Positions 7,546-14,934 of a DNA stretch of 20,944 nucleotides are shown here, one piece after another; within the stretch, counting starts at the first letter, position 1, and each line of letters starts with the position of its first letter. The notes beneath the pieces were generated by a model. It saw only the letters and a list, made by a program, of their open reading frames with translations, was not told where the DNA came from and searched no databases. The stretch is from JAWVZU01 sp033722075 (GTDB lineage Bacteria; Pseudomonadota; Gammaproteobacteria; Xanthomonadales; SZUA-38), in contig JAWVZU010000032.1 of assembly GCA_033722075.1 (NCBI GenBank), forward strand, positions 1-20,944, in the 5' to 3' direction. Both the position numbers and the translations under genes were made by a program.

Positions 7546-8424
7546 ATGAACGAATACGCCGGAATTGATTCATTCCGGCCCATGTCGGAGCGGGAGTTTC
7601 GGTTCACGACCGAAGATTTCCAGATGCTCAGTGCCATGGCCGGTCGCCATGCCGGAATCAACCTCACGGAAGCCAAGCGCGAGCTGGTCTACTCCCGCCT
7701 TGCCCGGCGCCTGCGACAGCTGGGCCTCCAGTCCTTTGCCGAATACTGCGACATCCTGCGCCGTGAAGATGCCGAGGAACTTGAAATCTTCACCAATGCC
7801 ATCACCACCAACCTGACCTCGTTCTTTCGCGAGGTACACCATTTCAACTATCTGCGGGACGAACTGGTACCGGCCTGGCTGGACGCGTGCGCCGGCGAGC
7901 GGCAGCCGTGCCTGCGAATCTGGTGTGCAGGTTGCTCGACCGGCGAAGAACCGTACTCGGTCGCGATGACCGTTCTGACCGCCTTCAAGGGACAGTCCGG
8001 AGCCACCCTGGATATTCTCGCCACCGACCTGGATTCCAATGTGCTGTCCACCGCAGCCAAGGGCGTCTACCCCATGGATCGCCTCAATGGGGTTCCCGAG
8101 GAATATCTGCGCCAGTGGTTCCTGCGTGGCCGCGGGCGCAACGAGGGCATGGCGCGGGTCTCGGATGAACTGCGCCAGCCGATCCGCTTCCGCAAGCACA
8201 ATATGGTCCAGGAGCGTCCCCCTAACGACGCGAAGCTGGACGCGATTTTCTGCCGCAACGTCGTGATCTACTTCGACAAGCCGACCCAGGATCTGGTCTA
8301 CCGGAAGTTTTCCTCGGCCCTGCGCGCCGGCGGCTATCTGATGGTTGGACACTCGGAAAGCCTGTTCAACCGCTATGATGAACTGAAGCTGGTGGCCCGT
8401 TCCACCTACCAGAAGCAAGCATGA
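7546..8424 (+). CDS. cheR: Chemotaxis methyltransferase CheR
   Basis: A 292-residue enzyme that methylates receptor glutamates with S-adenosylmethionine. The N-terminal helical domain ('FTTEDFQMLSAMAGRHAGINL', 'SRLARRLRQLGL') is followed by the conserved 'NAITTNLTSFFRE'. The SAM-binding loop is 'IWCAGCSTGEEPYS' and the later motif is 'AIFCRNVVIYFD'. All signature parts are present. A good Shine-Dalgarno (GGAGGG) precedes the ATG at 7546, 2 nt after the STAS stop. The stop overlaps cheD by 4 nt (ATGA). The chemoreceptor at 11482 ends in a pentapeptide of the type that tethers CheR. Confidence 0.96.
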   Translation: MNEYAGIDSFRPMSEREFRFTTEDFQMLSAMAGRHAGINLTEAKRELVYSRLARRLRQLGLQSFAEYCDILRREDAEELEIFTNAITTNLTSFFREVHHFNYLRDELVPAWLDACAGERQPCLRIWCAGCSTGEEPYSVAMTVLTAFKGQSGATLDILATDLDSNVLSTAAKGVYPMDRLNGVPEEYLRQWFLRGRGRNEGMARVSDELRQPIRFRKHNMVQERPPNDAKLDAIFCRNVVIYFDKPTQDLVYRKFSSALRAGGYLMVGHSESLFNRYDELKLVARSTYQKQA

Positions 8425-9092
8425 ATCGAGGCGAGCCCACAGTCCCCACCGGCGGTCATCCGGAACTCCGATCCGAGGCCTTCGCCAAGCTGCGTCGCCA
8501 TCGTCTGGGTAACGAGGACCGATGGGTCGTGCGAATCGGTCCCGGAGACTACTACGCTACGGCGGACGGGGAACTGATTTCCACCACCCTGGGCAGTTGC
8601 ATTGCCGCCTGTATCCGCAATCCCGCCACCGGGGTCGGCGGCATGAACCACTTCCTTCTGCCGGATTCCTGGGAGGGCAGCTCCCGCTGGGAATCCACCA
8701 TGGTCAGCAGTCCGGCTCGCTACGGCAATGTCGCCATGGAGCGCTTGATCAACGTGGTGCTGGGGGATCATGCCCGGCGCGAGGAACTCGAGATCAAGGT
8801 GTTTGGCGGGGCCAAGGTGCTGCGGGCCAATATCGACATCGGCGAGCGGAACATCTCCTTCGTGAAATCCTATCTCCGCACGGAAGGCCTGCGCATCGCG
8901 GCCCAGGACATGGGCGGTACGGCGCCGCGACGCCTCGTATACGATCCGCGTACCGGTGTCGTGTTCGTCAAGAACCTCGGCGTGCAGACCAAGCAGCGGA
9001 TTGCCCACGACGAACTCGAGCACATGGAAGAAATCCGCCACCACTCGGTCGGGGGCGATGTCGACCTGTTCGACATGCCGGGGGATGGATGA
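8421..9092 (+). CDS. cheD: Chemoreceptor glutamine deamidase CheD
   Basis: A 223-residue protein that deamidates receptor glutamines to glutamates. The catalytic Cys is C60 in 'STTLGSCIAACI' and the His is H77 in 'GGMNHFLLP'. The family blocks 'ARYGNVAMERLINVVL' and 'VFGGAKVL' follow. It is longer than the ~160-residue minimal CheD because of an N-terminal ~30 residues and a C-terminal extension. That extension contains 'GGDVDLFDMPGDG', close to the GSIELF ends of two other proteins here. It is placed between cheR and cheB, as in Pseudomonas che2, and overlaps both. No cheC partner is visible. Confidence 0.94.
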   Translation: MNRGEPTVPTGGHPELRSEAFAKLRRHRLGNEDRWVVRIGPGDYYATADGELISTTLGSCIAACIRNPATGVGGMNHFLLPDSWEGSSRWESTMVSSPARYGNVAMERLINVVLGDHARREELEIKVFGGAKVLRANIDIGERNISFVKSYLRTEGLRIAAQDMGGTAPRRLVYDPRTGVVFVKNLGVQTKQRIAHDELEHMEEIRHHSVGGDVDLFDMPGDG

Positions 9093-10192
9093 TGAGCATC
9101 CGGGTGCTGATCGTCGACGATTCGGCGCTGGTGCGCCAGTTGCTGCGGGAAATCCTCAATTCCGACCCGGACATCGAAGTGGTCGGCTATGCATCGGATC
9201 CCTACATCGCGCGTGACAAGATCAAGCGCCTGAACCCGGACGTACTGACGCTGGATGTCGAAATGCCGCGCATGGACGGGATCAGTTTTCTGCGCAACAT
9301 CATGCGCCTGCGCCCGATGCCCGTGGTCATGGTCTCATCGCTGACCCGGGAAGGGGCCGACGAGACGCTGGAGGCGCTGGCGCTCGGGGCAGTCGACTTC
9401 GTCGCCAAGCCCGAGCGCGACCTGGCCGAGTCCCTCCGGGAGTATTCGGACGAGATCATCACCAAGGTCAAGGTCGCGGCGCAGGCGCGTGTTCGGCCGG
9501 CTGAAGAGCCACGCCCCCGCTCGCGGATCAGCCGGGAAGTGCACGTGCCCGAGATCGCGCCCGAGCGACAGGATGTCGGCGTCGAACTGATCGCGCTGGG
9601 TGCGTCGACCGGCGGCGTGGAAGCGATCAAGGAACTGCTGGAGAAGCTCCCCGCCGACCTGCCGGGCATGGTGATCGTGCAGCACATACCGAAGGAGTTC
9701 AGCCGGGCCTTTGCCGAACGGATCAATCGATCCTCGGAGCTGACCGTGAAGGAAGCGGAGGACGGCGACGAGATCCGACCGGGCCATGTATACATCGCAC
9801 CCGGAAACCGGCACCTGCTGGTGGCCCGGCGGGGCAAGCAGCTGCTTTGTCGCGTGTCGGATGCGGAACGGGTCAACCAGCACCGGCCCTCGGTCGACGT
9901 GCTTTTCCACTCGGTCGCCGAAGTCCTGGGGCGGGAAGCGGTCGGAATCCTCCTCACCGGCATGGGCGCGGACGGTGCTCAAGGCCTGCGCTCCATGCAG
10001 GCCAGCGGGGCGGTGACGATCGCCCAGGACGAGCAAACCAGCGTAATCTGGGGCATGCCGCGGGAGGCGATTCTAATGGGGTGCGTCGATCATGTGTTAC
10101 CTTTGTTGGTGATTCCGGATTACCTGCGGGATCTGGTCTCGAATGCCGGCGCTCCGGCGGCGGAGTGCGATACGCAATCAGGGTCACGTTAG
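9092..10192 (+). CDS. cheB: Chemotaxis methylesterase response regulator CheB
   Basis: A 366-residue receiver plus methylesterase that removes receptor methyl groups and can deamidate them. The receiver has D10 and phospho-acceptor D55 ('LTLDVEMPRMDG'), with Lys in 'VAKPE'. A charged linker covers about 130-160. The esterase catalytic triad is S172 ('LGASTGGVEAI'), H198 ('VQHIP') and D294 ('GMGADGAQG'). All are intact. The start is 9092 or the tandem ATG at 9089; either overlaps the cheD stop. The Shine-Dalgarno-like GGGGGA spacing favours 9092. The frame is open upstream across cheD, but that stretch is Arg/Gly/His-rich and not a real extension. Confidence 0.95.
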   Translation: MSIRVLIVDDSALVRQLLREILNSDPDIEVVGYASDPYIARDKIKRLNPDVLTLDVEMPRMDGISFLRNIMRLRPMPVVMVSSLTREGADETLEALALGAVDFVAKPERDLAESLREYSDEIITKVKVAAQARVRPAEEPRPRSRISREVHVPEIAPERQDVGVELIALGASTGGVEAIKELLEKLPADLPGMVIVQHIPKEFSRAFAERINRSSELTVKEAEDGDEIRPGHVYIAPGNRHLLVARRGKQLLCRVSDAERVNQHRPSVDVLFHSVAEVLGREAVGILLTGMGADGAQGLRSMQASGAVTIAQDEQTSVIWGMPREAILMGCVDHVLPLLVIPDYLRDLVSNAGAPAAECDTQSGSR

Positions 10193-10204
10193 GGGAACAG
10201 GCAC

Positions 10205-11317
10205 TTGGCAATACTGAAAACATACTGGCTGCCCATACTGGTTACCCTCATCGCTGGGGTAGCCGCGTTTTTCTTCCCGATCCCATGGCTCGCATCGGTG
10301 CTTGTCCTGGTGGTGGGGTGCGTCTGGGGTCTGACCGCCCCGCGCCAGATCGGGGAACGCATGGAGACCGCCAAGGCCGAGGTGGAAAGCCTGGACGCCT
10401 CAATTCGAGAGAGCGTTTGCACGATCGTCGATCGGGTCAACCTGTTCATCGACGAGGAAGTGAAGAGTCTCAACGACTCACTGCAGCAGATCGAGTCCCT
10501 GGCCAAGGATGCGGTGGTCACCTTGTCGCAGACGCTGACCAGCTTGAACCACCAGGTGCGGGCCCAATCCCAGCTTCTCACTCAGCTGGCCGGCATTTCA
10601 GCCGGCGAGCCGGGCGCGGCCGTTGCCCAGGAGGGTGACGACGAAGACGAGGGTGCGCCAAGCTGGGGCCAGTATGTCGACGATTCCCGCTCGGTGATCG
10701 AGTATTTCCTGCGGCTGCTCGAGGAGGTCTCCAACCAGCGCCAGGAAGTGGCGAAAGGCCTGAAGGAGCTTTCCACCCAGGCCGGGCGTACGCGGGATGC
10801 GCTGGACACGCTGCCGCCGGGCGTTTCCAAGGATCTGCGCATGAGCGTCGCCAAGCTGCGGGCGCAGGCGCAGCGCCAGATCAAGCTGATCGACGAGTCT
10901 CCGAGCCTGGCCCGCGAACGGGACGACGCGACCCGCGCCATCAGCCGCATGGAAAAGGCCCGCACCCAACTCCAGGAAATGCGGGACGTGGTCGTGATGA
11001 ACGTGGAAGCATTCGAGAAGCAGAGTTCCCAGGATGTCGGGCGGGCTGTCCGCTCGCTGCAGTTCGAGGATATCGTGACCCAGCTGGTTGCCGGCGCGAA
11101 AGGGCGTCTCGAAGAGATGAATCGCCTCGTCGGCGACCTGACCAGCCGCGTGGAGTATCTCAAGCTGGTCGAGGTCGAGGAGGAACCCATCGGTGCGCTG
11201 CGGGTGGTTCAGGAGATCAATCAGGACGTGGTCACCTACACCGAAAAACTGCGTGCGTCGCGAACCAGCCCGGTCGGGCAGTCCAGCCTGGACGAGGGCA
11301 GCATCGAGCTTTTCTGA
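10205..11317 (+). CDS. Membrane-anchored coiled-coil chemotaxis protein with CheZ-like motif
   Basis: This 370-residue protein has two membrane segments (about 5-23 and 27-45), then a long, mostly helical charged region. An acidic break (141-149) divides the helices. I know no named family for the whole protein. The strongest block is 'SLQFEDIVTQLV' (285-295). F-E-D-I-V-T-Q matches the CheZ active-site helix pattern F-Q-D-L-T-G-Q, with D289 and Q293 at the same spacing as the catalytic Asp and Gln. The protein ends LDEGSIELF, and CheZ also ends in an acidic/hydrophobic CheY-binding peptide finishing in Phe. A membrane CheY phosphatase is therefore possible (inference). Translation starts at TTG, 12 nt after cheB, with AGGGGA upstream. 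It could instead be a scaffold or a receptor-like remnant. Confidence 0.75.
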   Translation: MAILKTYWLPILVTLIAGVAAFFFPIPWLASVLVLVVGCVWGLTAPRQIGERMETAKAEVESLDASIRESVCTIVDRVNLFIDEEVKSLNDSLQQIESLAKDAVVTLSQTLTSLNHQVRAQSQLLTQLAGISAGEPGAAVAQEGDDEDEGAPSWGQYVDDSRSVIEYFLRLLEEVSNQRQEVAKGLKELSTQAGRTRDALDTLPPGVSKDLRMSVAKLRAQAQRQIKLIDESPSLARERDDATRAISRMEKARTQLQEMRDVVVMNVEAFEKQSSQDVGRAVRSLQFEDIVTQLVAGAKGRLEEMNRLVGDLTSRVEYLKLVEVEEEPIGALRVVQEINQDVVTYTEKLRASRTSPVGQSSLDEGSIELF

Positions 11318-11481
11318 GTGGTGCGGCACCGGCGCCCGTGGGCGTTTGATTTGCTCTCCTGTCGATCCGGAACTACGATAGCGGGTTATCGGTATAACGG
11401 GTTGCAGAACAAACGCTTAGGGAGTCGTCCTCCGAAGCGTTCGAGGTATTTCGACTGCTCCCGTCCAGAGGGCCAGAACCG
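11318..11481 (+). promoter_or_regulatory. Structured leader upstream of the chemoreceptor gene
   Basis: This is the longest gene-free stretch in the signalling block (164 bp). It holds a weak terminator-like stem (CGCC/GGCG, 11333-11344, then TTTGATTT). Two hairpins compete for the same bases: GATA/TATC, and GTTAT/ATAAC with a 4-nt loop. TATAAC at 11393-11398 is a good -10 candidate but lacks a clear -35. A longer stem follows: AACGCTT (11412-11418) pairs with AAGCGTT (11435-11441), with GGAG/CTCC inside. The chemoreceptor may thus have its own promoter or be controlled after transcription. It does not match a c-di-GMP riboswitch. Confidence 0.45.
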
Positions 11482-13230
11482 ATGAATCTAATTACCAAAA
11501 TGATCGGTCTTGTCGCCGTCATGGTCGCGCTGACACTGGCCGTCTCCCTGCTCGGCTACTTCAACGCCACCGGCATCGGTTCGGCACTCGATCGCTTTGC
11601 CGAAGAGGACTTTCCTCTCGCCAACGCCATCAACGAGATCACCTCCAGCCAGCTCGAACAGTCGGTGTTGCTCGGACGGGCCATCGTGGCCGCCGAAAAG
11701 GAGCAGATCGACACGGTTGAAACCGCAACCAACCAGTTCGATCAACTGACCACCTATGTCCAGGAACAGCTTCAGGCGGGCCGGGAGATCATCGCCGGGG
11801 TAGTCGCCGGCTCTGACGATCCGGAGCGCCGAGAGCGCTTCGAGCAATGGCTGGAAACCTGGGAGTCGGTCATGGCCGACTATGAAGCTTTCGTGGCCGG
11901 CGAGCGCGGCCTGCTGCTGGTGATGCAAAGCGGGGACGTGGCGACGGCCAAGGCCAATCTGCCGATCGTCGAGGTCACCGTCGAGGCCATGAACGAGCAG
12001 CTGGATCAGCTCGGAACCGAGATTGCCGCATCTGCCGGCAATGCCGCCGGTTCAGCCAGCGAGCGAGCTGCGGGAGCCGCCTCAGCATTGATCAGCGCGG
12101 CGGTGATTGCGCTGATCGTGTCGGTGGCCCTGGGCGTTCTGCTCCTGCAGAGCGTGCGCCGCCAGCTGGGGTCCGATCCGGCCGAGCTCCTTCAGTTTGC
12201 CGAGGGCATGGCAGACGGACAGCTCCATTTTGACGAGAGCCGCGCCCGCGGTGGTGTCGCCCGGGCGCTGACGCGGACGGTCGGACGTTTGCGGGAGGTG
12301 ATTTCCGGGATCAAGGCATCGGCGGACCAGGTCGGTATCGCGGCCGAGCAGGTCTACCACGGCAACACCGACCTGAGCTCACGAACCCAGGAACAGGCAT
12401 CCAGCCTCGAGGAAGTCGCGGCCAGCATGGAAGAGATGACCGCGACGGTGAACCAGAATGCCGACAACGCCAAGCGGGCCGAGGAACTGGCCAAGAAGGC
12501 GCGGGAGGATGCGGTGGCCGGAAATTCGGTGGTCTCCGAGACGGTGACGGCGATGGACATGATCGACGAATCCAGCAGCCGCATTGCCGACATCCTGGAC
12601 ATGATCGAGGACATTTCCTTTCAGACCAACCTGCTGGCGCTGAATGCGGCGGTGGAAGCCGCCCGTGCCGGCGAGCACGGCCGCGGCTTTGCGGTGGTGG
12701 CCAACGAGGTCCGCAAGCTCGCGGGGCGCAGCTCGACGGCGGCCAAGGACATCAAGAATCTGATCAAGGAAAGCGCGACGACGGTCAACCACGGTATGGA
12801 ACTGGTCAACAATGCCGGCGTGGCCTTGCAGAAGATCGTCGAAGGCATCCGCGGCGTCAGCGATGTAGTGTCGGAGATCTCCGCAGCCAGCATCGAGCAG
12901 GCCGAGGGCATCAACCAGGTGAACAAGGCCGTGGTGCAGATGGAGGAGATGACCCAGCAGAACGCGGCGCTGGTCGAGCAGGCTGCTGCCGCCAGTCAGT
13001 CCATGGGGGACCAGGCGCGGGAGCTGACGAGACTGGTTTCCTTCTTCCGGTTCGATGCGCAGGCTGCCGATCCGCAATCGGCCCAGGCTCTTGCTGAGGA
13101 GGGCCACCTGGTAGAGGATGGAGATTCCGAAGGAGATGAATCTCGACGGAAAACGCCGGTCAAACCGGTGGCGGCCGAAGAGGTGGCCATGCCTTTCGAT
13201 GAAGATGACAGTGACTGGACCCGCTTTTGA
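11482..13230 (+). CDS. Methyl-accepting chemotaxis protein with CheR-tether pentapeptide
   Basis: A 582-residue inner-membrane receptor. TM1 is at about 7-27 and TM2 at about 201-224. Between them is a helical periplasmic domain of about 170 residues with no recognisable ligand fold. A HAMP-like region covers about 225-280. The signalling domain has adaptation sites in 'TQEQASSLEEVAASMEEMT' and the hairpin tip 'SFQTNLLALNAAVEAARAGE'. Its length resembles the 36-heptad class. A flexible tail of about 60 residues ends in DWTRF, fitting the x-aromatic-x-x-aromatic rule of the NWETF pentapeptide that binds CheR and CheB. That implies local adaptation by the cheR/cheB here. The Shine-Dalgarno is AGAGGG. 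The stop overlaps the next start (TTGA). Confidence 0.94.
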   Translation: MNLITKMIGLVAVMVALTLAVSLLGYFNATGIGSALDRFAEEDFPLANAINEITSSQLEQSVLLGRAIVAAEKEQIDTVETATNQFDQLTTYVQEQLQAGREIIAGVVAGSDDPERRERFEQWLETWESVMADYEAFVAGERGLLLVMQSGDVATAKANLPIVEVTVEAMNEQLDQLGTEIAASAGNAAGSASERAAGAASALISAAVIALIVSVALGVLLLQSVRRQLGSDPAELLQFAEGMADGQLHFDESRARGGVARALTRTVGRLREVISGIKASADQVGIAAEQVYHGNTDLSSRTQEQASSLEEVAASMEEMTATVNQNADNAKRAEELAKKAREDAVAGNSVVSETVTAMDMIDESSSRIADILDMIEDISFQTNLLALNAAVEAARAGEHGRGFAVVANEVRKLAGRSSTAAKDIKNLIKESATTVNHGMELVNNAGVALQKIVEGIRGVSDVVSEISAASIEQAEGINQVNKAVVQMEEMTQQNAALVEQAAAASQSMGDQARELTRLVSFFRFDAQAADPQSAQALAEEGHLVEDGDSEGDESRRKTPVKPVAAEEVAMPFDEDDSDWTRF

Positions 13231-14474
13231 GTATTGCTAGCGCCATATCGACCGGCGGATCCGACGACGGCAAGTTGTCGGTGCTGATCCTGGATGACGA
13301 CGCGGAGATGCGCAAGTATCTCAGCTCCGTGTTTGATTCCCTGGGGTGCAACGTTCAGACCGTCGGGAAGATCAAGTCCCTGCGGTCTCACCTGAAGCAC
13401 GCACCGGACGTCGTGGCCGTTGACCTGATGATGCCCGAGCGTGACGGCGTGCAGGTCCTCGAGGCCATGGCCAAGGCCAAGCTCGACAGCGCCGTGGTCA
13501 TCATCAGCGGCTGTCCCGACCGCATTCTCAGCGCCGCGGAGAACTATGCGCGCATGTCGGGACTGCGGGTCCTGGGTGCTCTGCGAAAGCCGATCTGGCG
13601 AGACAAGGTCAAGGAGATGCTCGAGCCCCTCAAGCACCAGGGCAAGCATACCAAGCCCCATCTCGAAGAGCAGGAGTTCTTCCGGCTCATGGAGAGTGGC
13701 CACCTGGCGACCCACTACGAGCCGATCGTCGATGCCCAGCGGGCCGCTGTTCACGGGCTGGAGGCGGTTGCGCGGGTACAACACCCGAAACTCGGCATCA
13801 TGAGTCCGACCGGGATGTGGGATACGGCCGAGGCCTACGGTGCTTCACAGCGAATCAAATATGAGCTGCTGAAATCAGCCATCAAGGATGCGGCCCGCTT
13901 CACCAAAGAGGGCCTGCGCCTGGTGGTTGGCTGCGAAATCCCCTCCGCCGAGCTGAAACGAAGCGAATTCGCCGACGAGTTCCTGGACATGTGCCGGTCC
14001 TCGAACGTGTTGCCCAGTTCGATGTGCATCAACATCACCGAGGCGGACATGCGCCAGGACTTCATCCCGGCGCTGGGCACCCTGACCCGGCTAGCCTTGC
14101 GCGGCGTGCAGCTGTCGGTCGACGATTACGGCACCGGCTCCCTGACCGGTGGGATGATCGCGCGCCTGCCCGTCAACGAGATGAAACTGGCCGCAAGCCT
14201 GTCCGCGGCCACGCTGCGCGATTCCGATGCCCGGTGTCGAATCCTGGATATCGTGGCCTACAGTTCGCGGCATGACTTCCGTATCGTCGCCAAGAATGTT
14301 GAGAACGAAGAGCATCTGGGCTTGCTGATGGACCTGGGCGTGAACTTCTTCCAGGGCAAGGTCATCGAGCCTCCAAAGGGCTACAGCGAAACGCTCTACT
14401 GGATCCAGAACAGCGCGAAACATCTCGGCGACCTGGGCATGACCTCCAACCTGAGGGGCAAGGCCGTCAGTTGA
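13227..14474 (+). CDS. Receiver-EAL protein with degenerate EAL site
   Basis: The product is 415 residues. The receiver has the acidic cluster D23-D25, phospho-acceptor D66 ('VAVDLMMPERDG'), S94 and K121 ('LRKPI'), all intact. The EAL-type domain (about 148-385) keeps E272 ('INITEADM'), D299-D300 ('SVDDYGTGS'), K320 and Q376 ('FFQGKVIEPP'). However, EAL is EAV (179-181), the strand that should carry the metal Asn reads 'VVGCEIPS', and the catalytic EGVE is KNVE (356-359). Hydrolysis of c-di-GMP is therefore unlikely; binding or a protein-switch role is more plausible. The start is TTG at 13227, overlapping the receptor stop by 4 nt, with no good Shine-Dalgarno. It probably depends on translational coupling. 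Confidence 0.87.
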   Translation: MSIASAISTGGSDDGKLSVLILDDDAEMRKYLSSVFDSLGCNVQTVGKIKSLRSHLKHAPDVVAVDLMMPERDGVQVLEAMAKAKLDSAVVIISGCPDRILSAAENYARMSGLRVLGALRKPIWRDKVKEMLEPLKHQGKHTKPHLEEQEFFRLMESGHLATHYEPIVDAQRAAVHGLEAVARVQHPKLGIMSPTGMWDTAEAYGASQRIKYELLKSAIKDAARFTKEGLRLVVGCEIPSAELKRSEFADEFLDMCRSSNVLPSSMCINITEADMRQDFIPALGTLTRLALRGVQLSVDDYGTGSLTGGMIARLPVNEMKLAASLSAATLRDSDARCRILDIVAYSSRHDFRIVAKNVENEEHLGLLMDLGVNFFQGKVIEPPKGYSETLYWIQNSAKHLGDLGMTSNLRGKAVS

Positions 14475-14483
14475 TACGCCGCC

Positions 14484-14909
14484 ATGACCGAGGCGAAGAC
14501 CCGACCTACCGATTCCGATGTGCAGGCCTTTCTGGAGAGCGTGGCGGATGAGCACCGCCGGAACGACGCCAAACAAGTGTGTGAACTGATGGGCGAAGTA
14601 AGCGGCGAGGCTCCACGAATGTGGGGATCCAGTATCGTGGGTTTCGGGCGCTATCACTATCGCTATGAGAGCGGGCGCGAGGGCGACTGGTTCCTGACGG
14701 GGTTCTCGCCTCGCAAGCAGGCGCTGACCCTCTATGTCATGGGCGGTTTTCCGCGCCACGAAGAGCTCATGAAGCAGCTGGGCAAATACAAGACCGGCAA
14801 ATCCTGTCTCTATGTCAAGCGGCTCTCCGACGTGGATATGGCCGTGTTGCGCCAGCTGATCAGGGACTCGGTCGCGTACATGCGCGAGACCTACCCCACG
14901 TCGAGTTGA
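14484..14909 (+). CDS. DUF1801 family protein
   Basis: A 141-residue soluble protein of the DUF1801/YdhG-like fold. The signature 'RYHYRYESGREGDWFLTGFS' (about 53-72) is followed by 'KQALTLYVMGGF' and 'GKSCLYVKRLSDVDMAVLRQL'. One Bacillus relative has been described as an iron chaperone, but no general function is established. It begins 9 nt after the REC-EAL stop and is the last gene before the terminator, so it is probably co-transcribed with the chemotaxis block. No clear Shine-Dalgarno is seen at the ATG. The link to signalling is by position only. Confidence 0.82.
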   Translation: MTEAKTRPTDSDVQAFLESVADEHRRNDAKQVCELMGEVSGEAPRMWGSSIVGFGRYHYRYESGREGDWFLTGFSPRKQALTLYVMGGFPRHEELMKQLGKYKTGKSCLYVKRLSDVDMAVLRQLIRDSVAYMRETYPTSS

Positions 14910-14934
14910 TCCGGCGTCACCCGGATCGGATTTT
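14908..14934 (+). terminator. Intrinsic terminator between convergent genes
   Basis: A perfect 7-bp stem, GATCCGG (14908-14914) with CCGGATC (14921-14927) and a 6-nt loop, is followed by GGATTTT. It begins inside the DUF1801 stop codon and closes the plus-strand signalling block. The T tract is on the plus side only, so it should act mainly on that direction. Confidence 0.65.

Noticed and set aside
8522..9091. Upstream extension of the cheB frame
   Set aside because: It lies inside cheD in another frame, is Arg/Gly/His-rich, and the receiver domain starts exactly at the Met near 9092.
11371..11398. Resemblance of GATAGCGGGTTATCGG to the 3' stem of GEMM (c-di-GMP-I) riboswitches
   Set aside because: The diagnostic upstream parts of the aptamer, including the conserved CAAACC- and CGCAAAGCC-type blocks, are absent in the preceding sequence, so the match is only a short hairpin similarity.
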